NCBI GenBank assembly: GCA_028293365.1
Contig: JAQGOX010000899.1
Span: 1-12,201 of the forward strand
Length of the DNA: 12,201 nt
Source of the DNA: Verrucomicrobiales bacterium
GTDB lineage: Bacteria > Verrucomicrobiota > Verrucomicrobiia > Limisphaerales > SXQI01
Reading direction: 5' to 3'
Shown: in pieces, positions 1-8,402 of the stretch
Position numbering within the stretch: position 1 is the stretch's first letter
Layout: every line of letters starts with the position of its first letter
Made by a program: the position numbers and the translations under genes
The notes under the pieces: model-generated
Told to the model about the DNA's origin: nothing
What the model saw: only the letters and a program-made list of their open reading frames with translations
Databases searched by the model: none

Positions 1-742
1 TTCGGCACTGGCTCAGAACGAAGCTGAACTGCTCGTCGCTAAGGCTTCGATGCAAAACTCTGAATTCAATCTCGGCTATGCGAAAGTGGCCGCTCCGATT
101 TCAGGCAGAATTGGAAAAGCATTGGTCACTGAAGGGGCGCTGGTCAGCGCCACTGAAGCGACGCAACTGGCCGTCATACGGCAACTCGACCCGGTTTATT
201 TTGATTTCACCCAATCGAGCACCGAGGTCTTGCACTTAAAAAGGGCATTGAAGGAGGGATCCCTTGAGAGCGTTGTTCCCGGAGAGGCTCGCGTGACATT
301 GATTCTGGAAGACGGCACAACCTATGTGCATCCGGGCAAGTTATTGTTTTCCGATATTGCGGTCGATCCGACTACCGGGATGATCACATTACGCGCTGAA
401 ATTCCAAATCCGGATAATTTGCTGATGCCGGGAATGTTTGCGCGGGCCGAATTAATCGAGGGGATTAACACAAACGCCATCACCGTTCCGCAAAGAACCA
501 TCACTCGTGGCGCAGGCGGGAGCTCCTCCGTGCTGGTGGTGGATAATGCGAACAAAGTCGAACTGCGGAACATCGAGATTGAACGTTCGGTTGGCTCGAA
601 AGTGGTCGTGTCCAGGGGATTGAAGGCAGGGGAACGAGTCATCGTGGAAGGTTCCCAGAAGGCGCCGCCGGGTTCCATTGTCAATCCAGTCCCTTTCACT
701 CCGCCCGCGGTCGCGGGCGAAGTAGCGCCCAAGGCGAAATAA
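1..742 (+). CDS. RND efflux periplasmic adaptor subunit (AcrA/MexA family), 5' end missing
   Basis: Membrane-fusion adaptor linking the inner-membrane RND pump to the outer-membrane channel. The reading frame is open from base 2 to a TAA at 740-742, so the true start lies upstream; the ATG at 50 is internal. The visible part begins in the end of the alpha-helical hairpin. It then shows the second half of the lipoyl domain (KVAAPISGRIGKA, followed by EGALV), a beta-barrel domain (VYFDFTQSS, later DPTTGMITLRAEIPNP and LLPGMF-like LLMPGMFARAEL), and a membrane-proximal domain (ITVPQRTI, GLKAGERVIVEG). These segments and their order are typical of AcrA/MexA. The tail is rich in proline and alanine, as is common in the family. 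The pump gene begins 9 bp downstream and the channel gene follows it, so this is the first known gene of a tripartite efflux operon. The lipid-anchor or signal sequence lies outside the window. Confidence 0.95.
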   Translation, partial: SALAQNEAELLVAKASMQNSEFNLGYAKVAAPISGRIGKALVTEGALVSATEATQLAVIRQLDPVYFDFTQSSTEVLHLKRALKEGSLESVVPGEARVTLILEDGTTYVHPGKLLFSDIAVDPTTGMITLRAEIPNPDNLLMPGMFARAELIEGINTNAITVPQRTITRGAGGSSSVLVVDNANKVELRNIEIERSVGSKVVVSRGLKAGERVIVEGSQKAPPGSIVNPVPFTPPAVAGEVAPKAK

Positions 743-751
743 GGAATCATC

Positions 752-3700
752 ATGGCGCAATTTTTCATCAACCGGCCCATCTTTGCCTGGGTCATGTCGA
801 TGCTGATCATGCTCCTGGGCGGATTGGCGATCACGGAATTGCCAGTGGCACAGTATCCAAATGTGGCGCCTCCTTCGATTTCGGTATCCGCAAGCTACGC
901 GGGCGCTTCGGCTGAAACGCTCAAAGAGTCGGTTACATCGGTGATTGAGCAATCGCTGAATGGAATTGATAATCTGCTCTATATGACCTCGAGCAGCGAG
1001 GCGGCCGGTTCTGCCACGGTCACATTGTTTTTCCTGCCTGGAACCAATCCTGATACAGCACAAGTCCAGGTGCAAAACAAGGTGCAACTCGCGACACCGA
1101 GCCTGCCCCAGACCGTGCAATTGCAGGGTGTCGTGGTTGCGAAGGCGACCCGCAATTTCATGATGTTTTTCACGCTTTCAACCACGGATGACAGCCTGGA
1201 TGAAGTGGCGTTGGGAAATTACATCGCCTCTTCCGTCCTCGATCCGATTCGCCGCGTCACTGGAGTTGGTGAAGCCAACATGTTCGGTTCGCAATACTCC
1301 ATGCGCGTTTGGCTTAACCCGGACAAGCTGGCCAGTTTTGGATTAACCACCACGGATGTCATTGCGGCGATTCAGACGCAAAATGCACAGGTACCCGTGG
1401 GACAGCTTGGAGATAAACCAGCGATCAAGGGTCAACAGCTCAACGTGATCATGCAAGGACGCACGACGCTTCGATCAGTTCCGGAGTTTAAGAAAATCCT
1501 TCTTCGGGTGAATCCGGACGGATCGCGGGTGGTTCTGAGCGACGTGGCGCGAGTCGAACTGGGTGCTGAGAACTATGGAACGCAGGCGCGCGTGAACGGA
1601 CATCTCTCCGCGGCCGTGGCAATCAAACTTTCACCCACAGCCAATGCGCTCAATACCGCGGACGCGGTTCGAAAGAAAGTTCAGGATCTTTCCCGATTTT
1701 TTCCTCCCGGGGTCCGGGTGGACTATCCGTTGGACACCTCGACGTTCGTGCGTATTTCGATTGAAGAAGTTGTCAAAACTCTGCTTGAGGCCATCGTGCT
1801 GGTTTTTTTAGTGATGTATTTGTTCCTGCAAAATTTTCGAGCCACGCTCATACCCACGATTGTTGTCCCAATCGCCTTGCTCGGAACGTTCGGCGCGATG
1901 CTCGCTTTTGGATTTTCCATCAACGTGCTCACCATGTTCGGAATGGTTCTGGCGATCGGAATTCTCGTCGATGACGCGATCGTTGTGGTGGAAAACGTTG
2001 AACGCATCATGAGTGAGGAGGGCCTTTCTCCAGTCGATGCAACCCGGAAAGCGATGAGCCAAATTACCGGTGCCTTGATTGGTATATCGCTGGTTCTGAC
2101 GGCGGTGTTCATACCCATGGCTTTTTTCAGCGGAGCAGTGGGAACGATTTATCGTCAATTTTCGATGTCGATGGTCTCTTCGATGCTTTTCTCTGTGTTT
2201 TTGGCGATGTCGTTGACGCCAGCATTGTGCGCAACACTTTTGAAGCCCGTGGAGAAAGGGCATAAGCACGAGAAGGGAGGTTTCTTTGGGTGGTTCAATC
2301 GAAGTTTCGCAAAGGCCACAACCAAATATCAATCGTCCATCGGAGGCATTCTAAAGCACAATCCGATATCCATGATTGCTTTTTTGCTGATCGTTCTGCT
2401 CGTGGGACTCCTTTATATGCGGATGCCTTCTTCATTCCTTCCTTCGGAAGATCAGGGCTTTTTTATTACCAACATTCAGTTGCCCGTAGGCGCAACACAG
2501 GAACGGACGGACGCGGTCTTAAAGAAGGTCGAAAGCTATTTTCTAAAACAGCCTGAAATCGAGAGCTTCATCACCGTTGCCGGTTTCAGTTTTAACGGGC
2601 GCGGTCAGAATTCCGCTCTCTCGTTCGGACGTCTTAAAGATTGGAGCCAGCGGAAAGGAGCTGCTCACACCGTAGATGCCGTGATTGGCCGCGCGTTCGG
2701 AGAATTTGCCGCGATCAAAGATGCGATCATTTTTCCTCTCAATCCGCCTGCCATCGCGGAGTTGGGAAATTCCACGGGGTTCGATTTGCAATTGCAGGAC
2801 CTGGCCGGTCTCGGTCACGAACAACTACTGGCAGCACGTGATCAATTATTGGGGCTTGCCGCCAAGAATCCGGCGGTGGTGGGGGTTCGAGTTCAGGGCC
2901 TGGAAGATGCCGCCCAGTTAAAAATCGATGTCGATGAAGGGAAGGCGAGCGCTCTGGGCCTGTCGCTCGACGATATTAATGCCACTCTGCAGACGAGTTT
3001 CGGATCGAGCTACGTGAATAATTTCATCAACGGAAACCGTGTGCAACGCGTGCTCGTGCAACTCGACGCTCCTTTCCGCATGTCACCGGATGATGTGAAA
3101 AACGTTTACGTTCGAAATCGCGCTGGAATGATGGTCCCGCTCTCTTCGGTGGCAACGGTGCATTGGATTTTCGGTTCACCGCAATTGCAGAATTACAATG
3201 GCTTTCCGGCCTATGAATTCGTCGGAGCCCCCGCGCCCGGGAAAAGCACCGGTGACGCCATGGACGCCATGGAAGAGATGATCAAAGGCTTGCCCCCGGG
3301 AATTGGTTTTGAATGGACCGGGCAATCCTACGAAGAGCGTTTGTCTGGTTCTCAGGCGCCCATGCTCTACGCCCTCTCGCTGACGGTCGTGTTTCTTTGC
3401 CTGGCGGCTCTTTATGAGAGTTGGTCGATTCCGCTTTCAGTCATTCTGGTGGTGCCGCTCGGTATTTTGGGCGCGTTACTGGCGGCGACCATGCGCGGAC
3501 TGCCGAACGACGTTTATTTCAAAGTCGGTCTACTCACTACGGTAGGCCTGGCGACGAAGAATGCGATTCTAATTATTGAATATGCAAAAGACCTGCAAGC
3601 TACCGGGGTTGGCCTGGTCGAAGCCACGCTTGAGGCGGTTCATTTGCGGTTGCGCCCTATTTTGATGACTTCCTTTGCATTCATTTTAGGGGTTATGCCA

Positions 3701-3898
3701 CTGGTTATCAGCACGGGTGCTGGTTCTGCGAGCCGCAATGCCATCGGCACCGGCGTGGCGGGTGGAATGTTGGCAGCGACCGCACTTGGAATATTTCTAA
3801 TTCCGGTCTTTTACGTGGTCGTCCGTCGTATTTTTAAACTAAAGGTAGAGACTGCTCCAAATTCCAGTGCGCACGGCGGCAAGGAGCAAACCGTATGA
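752..3898 (+). CDS. Efflux RND transporter permease subunit, HAE1 family (AcrB/MexB-like)
   Basis: Proton-driven inner-membrane pump that captures hydrophobic or amphiphilic compounds from the periplasm and outer leaflet. At 1048 residues it has the normal HAE1 length. It opens with the classic [11 protein letters not shown] start. The TM4 motif [13 protein letters not shown] places Asp407 and Asp408 at the same positions as the AcrB proton-relay pair, and [20 protein letters not shown] places the partner lysine at residue 936 (AcrB Lys940). Other family blocks are QVQVQNK (about 105-110), [13 protein letters not shown] (about 317-329), and the second-half segments LPSEDQGFF and [13 protein letters not shown]. 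No frameshift or missing domain is seen. The start ATG follows the adaptor stop by 9 bp, with AAGGAA (741-746) as ribosome binding site. The 3' end overlaps the channel gene by ATGA, suggesting translational coupling. The subfamily is certain; drug specificity cannot be read from sequence. Confidence 0.98.
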   Translation: MAQFFINRPIFAWVMSMLIMLLGGLAITELPVAQYPNVAPPSISVSASYAGASAETLKESVTSVIEQSLNGIDNLLYMTSSSEAAGSATVTLFFLPGTNPDTAQVQVQNKVQLATPSLPQTVQLQGVVVAKATRNFMMFFTLSTTDDSLDEVALGNYIASSVLDPIRRVTGVGEANMFGSQYSMRVWLNPDKLASFGLTTTDVIAAIQTQNAQVPVGQLGDKPAIKGQQLNVIMQGRTTLRSVPEFKKILLRVNPDGSRVVLSDVARVELGAENYGTQARVNGHLSAAVAIKLSPTANALNTADAVRKKVQDLSRFFPPGVRVDYPLDTSTFVRISIEEVVKTLLEAIVLVFLVMYLFLQNFRATLIPTIVVPIALLGTFGAMLAFGFSINVLTMFGMVLAIGILVDDAIVVVENVERIMSEEGLSPVDATRKAMSQITGALIGISLVLTAVFIPMAFFSGAVGTIYRQFSMSMVSSMLFSVFLAMSLTPALCATLLKPVEKGHKHEKGGFFGWFNRSFAKATTKYQSSIGGILKHNPISMIAFLLIVLLVGLLYMRMPSSFLPSEDQGFFITNIQLPVGATQERTDAVLKKVESYFLKQPEIESFITVAGFSFNGRGQNSALSFGRLKDWSQRKGAAHTVDAVIGRAFGEFAAIKDAIIFPLNPPAIAELGNSTGFDLQLQDLAGLGHEQLLAARDQLLGLAAKNPAVVGVRVQGLEDAAQLKIDVDEGKASALGLSLDDINATLQTSFGSSYVNNFINGNRVQRVLVQLDAPFRMSPDDVKNVYVRNRAGMMVPLSSVATVHWIFGSPQLQNYNGFPAYEFVGAPAPGKSTGDAMDAMEEMIKGLPPGIGFEWTGQSYEERLSGSQAPMLYALSLTVVFLCLAALYESWSIPLSVILVVPLGILGALLAATMRGLPNDVYFKVGLLTTVGLATKNAILIIEYAKDLQATGVGLVEATLEAVHLRLRPILMTSFAFILGVMPLVISTGAGSASRNAIGTGVAGGMLAATALGIFLIPVFYVVVRRIFKLKVETAPNSSAHGGKEQTV

Positions 3899-5295
3899 AA
3901 AAGGAATTTATTTTTATTCTGGGGTTCGGAACCCTGCTGGGTGGGTGTATGATGGTGCCGAAGTATTCGCGTCCTTCGGCTCCGATCAGCACGAACTGGC
4001 CGGTTGCCTCCATTTCGGGGAACACCACGAATAGCTCGGCGTCCGACGTCGATTGGCGCGATTTTTTCACGGATGTCCGCCTGAAGGATTTGATTTCACG
4101 CGCTCTGGAAAACAACCGTGACTTGCGAATCGCGGCATTAAATGTCGAACAGACGCGCGCTCAATATCGCATCCAACGCGGCGGTCTTTTTCCGAGTATT
4201 CAAGGCGACGCCAAAGTCGTCCGCCAAAAAACATCAGCGGCGGTTTCCGAGGTCAACCGAGGTTTTGACTTTACGACTTATGAAGTTGACGTGGGCGCTA
4301 CTTACGAACTCGATCTTTTCGGCCGGGTGCGCAGTCTGAAAAAAGAGGCTCTGGAACGTTATTTTTCAACACAGGAAGCACAAAAAAGTGTTCAGATCGC
4401 ACTTATTTCGCAGGTGGCTTCGGAGTATTTGAGGCTGGTGCAGATCCAGGAAGCGAAAGCGATTGCGGAGCAAACACTTGAGGCCGTGCAGTCGTCATTT
4501 AACCTCAATAAACGCAGTTTTGAGGCCGGTGCGGCATCTGAGTTGGACCTGCGAACTGCGGAAGCGCAATTTCAGACTGCGCGTGTGAACGTCTCCAATC
4601 TGGCACAACTCGCCGCGCAATCCAAAAACGCCCTGATCCTGCTGATCGGCGAACCGTTGCCTGATAATCTTCCTGAAGGACAACCACTTCGTCAGCAGAA
4701 GCTGCTCGCCGATTTGCCCGTGGGAATTCCGTCGGAAGTTCTGGTCCGCCGCCCGGATATCCTTGCGGCCGAGCACACTCTGCAAGCGGCTAATGCCGAT
4801 ATCGGGGCGGTGCGAGCGACGTTTTTTCCGCGGATTGTCTTAACCGGGGCGGGCGGTACTGCCAGCGCCAAACTGACCGATTTGTTTACCGGTCCCTCTG
4901 TTACGTGGAGCTTTTCCCCTCAAATAACGATCCCCATTTTTAATTTTGGTGCAAACAAAGCGCAGCTCGACGTGTCTAAAATCCAGAAGCGAATCGAAAT
5001 TGCAAACTACGAGAGGGCGATTCAAGCCGCGTTTCGAGAGGTGGCTGACGCGTTGTCGGTTCGATCGCTTCTTGACGAAAAGCTGAACGCTCAGGCTCTG
5101 CTGCTCGACGCGCAGCAAAAGCGTTACGACCTTACCAATGCTCGTTATCGGCAGGGGGTTGACAGCTATCTGGCTGTTCTACTCGCACAGCAGGACCTCT
5201 ATGCCGCGCAGCAGAATCTTTTGCAGTTTCAGGCTGACCGGATCCTGAACGCAGTCACGCTCTATCGTTCATTGGGCGGCGGATGGAAGTCATAA
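3895..5295 (+). CDS. Outer-membrane efflux channel lipoprotein (OprM/NodT family)
   Basis: TolC-like trimeric exit duct for the upstream RND pump. The 466-residue length is normal for OprM-type channels. The N-terminus is a lipoprotein signal: a basic start (MKK), a hydrophobic stretch, and a lipobox LGGC with the modified cysteine at residue 18. Two outer-membrane-efflux repeats follow, roughly residues 60-250 and 275-460. Recognisable family blocks are [11 protein letters not shown] (about 137-147), [13 protein letters not shown] (about 214-226), the signature [21 protein letters not shown] (about 284-304) with [11 protein letters not shown] after it, IPIFNFG, and near the end [20 protein letters not shown]. 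The ATG overlaps the pump stop codon (ATGA). It ends the efflux operon as seen here: 68 bp separate it from the next gene, with no obvious terminator between. Confidence 0.96.
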   Translation: MKKEFIFILGFGTLLGGCMMVPKYSRPSAPISTNWPVASISGNTTNSSASDVDWRDFFTDVRLKDLISRALENNRDLRIAALNVEQTRAQYRIQRGGLFPSIQGDAKVVRQKTSAAVSEVNRGFDFTTYEVDVGATYELDLFGRVRSLKKEALERYFSTQEAQKSVQIALISQVASEYLRLVQIQEAKAIAEQTLEAVQSSFNLNKRSFEAGAASELDLRTAEAQFQTARVNVSNLAQLAAQSKNALILLIGEPLPDNLPEGQPLRQQKLLADLPVGIPSEVLVRRPDILAAEHTLQAANADIGAVRATFFPRIVLTGAGGTASAKLTDLFTGPSVTWSFSPQITIPIFNFGANKAQLDVSKIQKRIEIANYERAIQAAFREVADALSVRSLLDEKLNAQALLLDAQQKRYDLTNARYRQGVDSYLAVLLAQQDLYAAQQNLLQFQADRILNAVTLYRSLGGGWKS

Positions 5296-5363
5296 TTTGA
5301 TGCGAACGCCCTTTGGGTCCTTCGCCTTGATCGCGGCGCGCCCAGCCCCTGTAGTGTTTTTGC

Positions 5364-6242
5364 ATGACACTTTGGATATTCGTTCTTGCCAGGATTGTTT
5401 CGAATCCTGTTTCGAACGTTTTCCAAAAATTGCTCACGCGTAGTGGCGCGGCGCCACTGTTCATAATTTTTGCGACATTTGGTTTTCTTGGATTAGCATG
5501 CTTCCCATTTATTCCGTGGCTCACTCAATCGCTGGAGAGACGATTTTGGACCGACATCACTCTATGCGCATTCCTTGCCGTCGCTGGCAATGCCACTCTG
5601 GTGGCGGCTTTAAAGAGAAGCGATCTGTCAATACTGGGGCCGATCAACTCCTACAAGGCAGCTGTAAGTCTGATTCCCGGAATCGTATTTTTGCACGAGA
5701 TTCCCACTCTTTGGCAACTTGCGGGCATCATTCTGATTGTTGGCGGAAGCCTGGTAGTGGTCGGCCAGGGGCAGGGAATCCGCTCCGTCAATCCGGGCAG
5801 GTTGATACGAGAGCGGGGAGTGCAACTGCGTTTCGCCGCTCTCGTTTTTTCCGCCGTGGAGGCGATTTTCCTGAAACGAGCTCTAATTGCTTCCTCTCCG
5901 TTTACGACCTTCGCATACTGGGCTCTGATCGGTTTCTGTTGGGCGATCCCGGCGGTTTACTGCAGCAACGGAAGGGTGCGGATTCGTTCCGAGTGGGAGC
6001 GGCTAAAAGTAAATCGATGGAATTATCTGCTCCTGGCGTTGACCACCGGAATAATGCAATTGAGCACGTTGGAGACTCTAAGATTTTTTGCGGTAGGGCC
6101 CGCGCTTGCGCTTTTCCAAACGTCAACAATTCTGACCGTGGTACTTGGACGCACGGTTTTTATCGAAAAACATTTCCTCAGGCGAATTTTGGGCTCGTTA
6201 GTCATGATCCTGGGAGCGATCATTATTATCATTTTCAGGTGA
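5364..6242 (+). CDS. DMT-superfamily transporter with EamA-like repeats, substrate unknown
   Basis: Inner-membrane protein of 292 residues, the usual length for EamA-type drug/metabolite transporters (two repeats of five helices). By eye about ten hydrophobic segments can be drawn. The first repeat ends in the most diagnostic stretch: SDLSILGPINSYKAAVSLIPG (about 86-106), a short acidic turn (HEIP), then a helix ending in IVGGSLVVVG (about 126-135). The second repeat shows the matching pattern LRFFAVGPALALFQTSTILTVV (about 236-257), FIEKHF, and a final helix of isoleucines and valines. An in-frame stop (TAG) lies 12 bp upstream, so ATG 5364 is the only good start, although no Shine-Dalgarno sequence is visible before it. 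It lies 68 bp after the efflux operon and could be read through from it. DMT members export amino acids, metabolites or drugs; nothing here tells which. Confidence 0.85.
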   Translation: MTLWIFVLARIVSNPVSNVFQKLLTRSGAAPLFIIFATFGFLGLACFPFIPWLTQSLERRFWTDITLCAFLAVAGNATLVAALKRSDLSILGPINSYKAAVSLIPGIVFLHEIPTLWQLAGIILIVGGSLVVVGQGQGIRSVNPGRLIRERGVQLRFAALVFSAVEAIFLKRALIASSPFTTFAYWALIGFCWAIPAVYCSNGRVRIRSEWERLKVNRWNYLLLALTTGIMQLSTLETLRFFAVGPALALFQTSTILTVVLGRTVFIEKHFLRRILGSLVMILGAIIIIIFR

Positions 6243-6383
6243 GCGCAGGTTAGATCCACGCTACAGGTGGATACTAAATGCCCAACTTGAATTCGGTTTA
6301 TTGCCTCAAAATGGACAGTTTTTTGCGTAAATAACCGTATAGTTTGGCTACATTTGCCCACTTTGTCAGCTTTTTGAACCCTG

Positions 6384-6406
6384 GGAGAGAGCAGAGCTCT
6401 CCTTTT
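6384..6406 (+). terminator. Possible weak intrinsic terminator after the DMT transporter gene
   Basis: A perfect 6-bp stem, GGAGAG (6384-6389) with CTCTCC (6397-6402), encloses a 7-base loop and is followed directly by TTTT (6403-6406). The stem is short and the T run ends after four bases, so termination would be inefficient at best. It lies 142 bp after the transporter stop. It could equally be a structural element of a transcript crossing this region. Confidence 0.3.
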
Positions 6407-6440
6407 GACGAGTGGTACACAGGCTGCTTATGTGAGAACT

Positions 6441-6578
6441 ATGGAAAACCTACTCAAATTGAAAAAAGTGAGAGAGGTAAATCCTGCCGCTGGCGTTCTC
6501 AATATGACTGGCAGCCATCCGCCATTGAACCGCTTGATTACGTTTGAGCAGCGATGCTCTGCGTCCTTCTTCTCTTGA
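6441..6578 (+). CDS. Doubtful small ORF, 45 codons, ending just before a terminator
   Basis: An ATG-started frame of 45 codons ends in TGA at 6576-6578, only 8 bp before a strong intrinsic terminator. The peptide starts MENLLKLKKVREVNPAAG and ends RCSASFFS; it is basic near the N-terminus and has one cysteine. I do not recognise it, see no signal peptide or membrane segment, and see no clear Shine-Dalgarno sequence. An overlapping 67-codon frame (6344-6547) is no more convincing. The only argument for a real gene is position: a strong terminator is expected to end some transcript, and this is the nearest ORF upstream of it. The alternative is that the terminator ends the transporter transcript or a non-coding RNA. 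Confidence 0.2.
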   Translation: MENLLKLKKVREVNPAAGVLNMTGSHPPLNRLITFEQRCSASFFS

Positions 6579-6586
6579 ACAAGACT

Positions 6587-6624
6587 TGGCGAGCCGTTTT
6601 TCCACGGCTCGCCAGTTTCTTTTT
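6587..6624 (+). terminator. Strong Rho-independent terminator
   Basis: A perfect 10-bp GC-rich stem, TGGCGAGCCG (6587-6596) with CGGCTCGCCA (6605-6614), has an 8-base loop (TTTTTCCA) and is followed by GTTTCTTTTT (6615-6624). The T-rich tail lies only on the + side, so it stops rightward transcription. It insulates the molybdenum-hydroxylase operon, whose first gene starts 137 bp downstream, from transcription coming from the transporter side. The operon should therefore have its own promoter between 6625 and 6760. Confidence 0.85.
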
Positions 6625-6692
6625 ACTTGTGGCCCGATAATTCTCCGAATTCTGGCGACATGATCTGCTGGCGCCGTACGGTAACTGAGGCC

Positions 6693-6707
6693 CGAAACCG
6701 GGTTTCG
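6693..6707. promoter_or_regulatory. Inverted repeat upstream of the Mo-hydroxylase operon (possible operator)
   Basis: A perfect dyad of 7-base arms, CGAAACC and GGTTTCG, around one central G lies 54 bp before the start codon at 6761. A second, smaller dyad (GTAAT / ATTAC, 6734-6748) lies closer to the ribosome binding site, and an 8-bp palindrome CCGTACGG sits at 6674-6681. The position between terminator and gene suits an operator or 5'-UTR structure. No regulator gene is present in the window and the motif matches no operator I know. Confidence 0.25.
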
Positions 6708-6760
6708 CCTTATTGAAGCGGCTTAATCCACCGGTAATCTATTATTACTTTTGGAGGTCT

Positions 6761-7396
6761 ATGTCCGATCCTGATGAGAATTTGCCAGCTCAACATTTAA
6801 ACAGCGCGGTTCCCTCTGGGCCCACTCGCCGGGAATTCATTGGCCAGGTCGCAGTGGCGGGAATTGGATTTGGGATTGGGTCGAATCTACATGCTGAGGA
6901 CTATTTTCAGAAAACTCGCGCCGCTGCTCCTGGTGAAACCACAGTCCATTTGGAAATCAATGGAGCACAGAAAACACTGCGGTTAGATCCGCGCGTAACG
7001 CTTTTGGATACACTGCGCGAAAAGCTGGCACTTACCGGGACGAAAAAGGGGTGCGATCACGGCCAATGCGGTGCGTGCACCGTCCTGGTCAATGGTCGGC
7101 GCGTTAATTCATGTTTGACCCTGACGGTTGCTTGTCAAAACGCGAAGGTCACCACTGTGGAAGGACTGGCGCAAGGCGATGCCCTGCATCCCGTTCAGGC
7201 TGCCTTCCTTAAGCACGATGCTTTTCAATGCGGTTATTGCACGTCAGGCCAGATCTGCTCGGCTGTCGGCCTGCTTAGCGAGGGTCACGCCCAATCGGAC
7301 GCGGAAATCCGAGAGCTCATGAGCGGGAACATTTGTCGATGCGGCGCGTATCAAAATATTCTTGCGGCCATTAAAGAGGCGAGAGTTGCCGTGTAA
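6761..7396 (+). CDS. paoA: Periplasmic aldehyde oxidoreductase, 2Fe-2S subunit with Tat signal (PaoA/YagT-like)
   Basis: Small electron-transfer subunit of a molybdenum hydroxylase; it carries two [2Fe-2S] clusters and brings the Tat export signal for the whole complex. I chose ATG 6761 (211 aa) because GGAGG lies at 6753-6757 and the protein then begins with a typical Tat leader: a polar n-region, the twin-arginine motif TRREFIG (Arg23-Arg24), a hydrophobic glycine-rich h-region, and a likely cleavage after LHA (about residue 45). An upstream in-frame ATG at 6713 would precede the ribosome binding site. The ferredoxin-type cluster uses Cys98, Cys103, Cys106 and Cys118 (GCDHGQCGACTVLVNG). The second cluster uses Cys157 and Cys160 (FQCGYCTSGQ) with Cys192 and Cys194 (NICRCGAYQNI). 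The sequence closely resembles E. coli PaoA as I remember it, but lacks about 15-20 residues of a loop before the last cysteine pair. It is the first gene of a five-gene operon. Confidence 0.94.
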   Translation: MSDPDENLPAQHLNSAVPSGPTRREFIGQVAVAGIGFGIGSNLHAEDYFQKTRAAAPGETTVHLEINGAQKTLRLDPRVTLLDTLREKLALTGTKKGCDHGQCGACTVLVNGRRVNSCLTLTVACQNAKVTTVEGLAQGDALHPVQAAFLKHDAFQCGYCTSGQICSAVGLLSEGHAQSDAEIRELMSGNICRCGAYQNILAAIKEARVAV

Positions 7397-7415
7397 TTCA
7401 AATCCGGGAAAATAT

Positions 7416-8402
7416 ATGGAGGCTTTCGCGTATAGAGAAGTTCAAGCGAATCGTTCTGCGATTGAGGCTCTTGCGACCGAACCGCAGGCCAGGTTTCTCG
7501 CAGGTGGAACCAATTTGGTCGATTTGATGAAGATGGGAATTGAGCGTCCTAAAACGCTTGTGAATATCAATTCTCTTCCACTGCAATCGATCACAGTCCT
7601 GCCAAATGGCGTGCTTCGAATCGGAGCCCTGGTACGAAATAGCGATCTGGCTTATGATGAACGGATCCGCGCGAGTTATCCGGTTCTTTCAGAAGCTTTG
7701 CTCTCTGGTGCTTCACCACAGCTCCGAAATATGGCAACGGTGGGTGGCAACCTGATGCAACGGACACGTTGTCCATATTTTTATGACGTTGCTTTCGCTT
7801 GTAATAAACGGAACAACGGTTCCGGTTGTTCCGCCCTGGAAGGATTTAATCGTGGCAACGCCATTTTGGGCGGAAGCGACCATTGTATTTCCACGCATCC
7901 CTCCGACATGTGCGTGGCTCTGGCAGCCCTTGATGCGATTGTTCAAGTGGAAGGTCCCAAAGGCGAGCGCAGCATTCGAATACAGGATTTCCACCTGTTG
8001 CCTGAGGACCATCCGCAAAAGGAGACTGATCTCGGCCCCGCCGAGCTAATCACAGCCGTCGATTTACCAAATCTGCCTTTCGCTGCGAAATCCCACTATG
8101 TAAAAGTGCGCGATCGGGCTTCATATGAGTTTGCCCTTACATCCGCGGCAGTTGCTTTGGATATTATGGATGGAACAGTGCGCGCGGCTCGCATTGCGCT
8201 GGGCGGTGTGGGAACCAAACCATGGAGATCGACTGTTGCGGAGCAATTGCTCATGGGGAAGCCTGCGAGTGAGGCCCAGTATAAAACGGCCGCTAACGTG
8301 GCGCTTCAGGATGCGCAGCCCAGGAAATATAATAGTTTTAAAGTGGAGCTGGCGAAGCGCACGCTCATCCGCGCGCTTTTAACAGTCGGAGGAATGGTGT
8401 GA
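7416..8402 (+). CDS. paoB: Molybdenum hydroxylase FAD-binding subunit with extra 4Fe-4S cysteines (PaoB/YagS-like)
   Basis: Middle subunit of the heterotrimer; it binds FAD and passes electrons from the 2Fe-2S subunit to the acceptor. I chose ATG 7416 (328 aa) because the family start is MxAFxY and GGGAA (7406-7410) lies 5 bases upstream; a longer frame from 7362 would overlap paoA. FAD-contact motifs are FLAGGTNLVDLM (about 27-38) and ATVGGNL (about 107-113). A segment after the second motif carries Cys119, Cys129, Cys138 and Cys157 (TRCPYFYD, ACNKRNNGSGC, SDHCISTHPSDM). The same segment in E. coli PaoB is known to bind a [4Fe-4S] cluster, and ordinary xanthine dehydrogenase FAD domains lack it. 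A C-terminal CO-dehydrogenase-flavoprotein domain follows (VRDRASYEFALTSAAVALD, about 232-250). The stop overlaps the start of the next gene (GTGA). There is no signal peptide; export would be by piggy-back with PaoA. Confidence 0.94.
   Translation: MEAFAYREVQANRSAIEALATEPQARFLAGGTNLVDLMKMGIERPKTLVNINSLPLQSITVLPNGVLRIGALVRNSDLAYDERIRASYPVLSEALLSGASPQLRNMATVGGNLMQRTRCPYFYDVAFACNKRNNGSGCSALEGFNRGNAILGGSDHCISTHPSDMCVALAALDAIVQVEGPKGERSIRIQDFHLLPEDHPQKETDLGPAELITAVDLPNLPFAAKSHYVKVRDRASYEFALTSAAVALDIMDGTVRAARIALGGVGTKPWRSTVAEQLLMGKPASEAQYKTAANVALQDAQPRKYNSFKVELAKRTLIRALLTVGGMV

Larger units (their letters stand above)
6243..6760. other. Intergenic region between the transporter gene and the molybdenum-hydroxylase operon
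   Basis: This 518-bp stretch has no confidently coding frame. In order it holds a 6-bp hairpin (ATCCAC 6254-6259 / GTGGAT 6267-6272) without a T tract, an AT-rich stretch at about 6285-6360, a second hairpin followed by TTTT (6384-6406), a doubtful 45-codon ORF (6441-6578), a strong intrinsic terminator (6587-6624), and inverted repeats at 6693-6707 and 6734-6748 just upstream of the 2Fe-2S subunit gene. The promoter of the downstream operon should lie between the terminator and 6761, but no convincing -35/-10 pair with proper spacing was found. Confidence 0.7.

Noticed and set aside
452..1120. 222-codon minus-strand ORF across the adaptor-pump junction
   Set aside because: It is antisense to two well-supported genes and its translation is Arg/His-rich without motifs.
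3250..3274. Tandem GACGCCATGG repeat inside the pump gene
   Set aside because: It is only two short copies encoding Asp-Ala-Met twice, within a normal coding frame; most likely chance.
5498..6253. 251-codon + strand ORF within the DMT transporter gene
   Set aside because: Its translation is rich in Arg, Ser and Gly without domain signals, whereas the overlapping frame gives a clear ten-helix EamA protein; this is a shadow frame.
6254..6272. Hairpin ATCCAC / GTGGAT just after the DMT transporter gene as a terminator
   Set aside because: The stem is only 6 bp and no T run follows, so it does not meet the requirements of an intrinsic terminator.
6312..6343. Promoter made of TGGACA (6312-6317) and TATAGT (6338-6343)
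   Set aside because: The spacer is 20 bp instead of about 17, and no gene with a good ribosome binding site follows soon after.
6344..6547. 67-codon ORF in the intergenic region
   Set aside because: It has no ribosome binding site or recognisable motif, its composition is not protein-like, and it overlaps the equally doubtful 45-codon frame that is better placed relative to the terminator.
6740..6745. TATTAT as a -10 box for the pao operon
   Set aside because: The transcript would start at the Shine-Dalgarno sequence itself, and the hexamer 17 bp upstream does not resemble a -35 box.
6713..6760. Upstream ATG 6713 as start of the 2Fe-2S subunit
   Set aside because: It would place the GGAGG at 6753-6757 inside the gene and put 16 extra residues, including three tyrosines and a tryptophan, ahead of a leader that already has a normal n-region.
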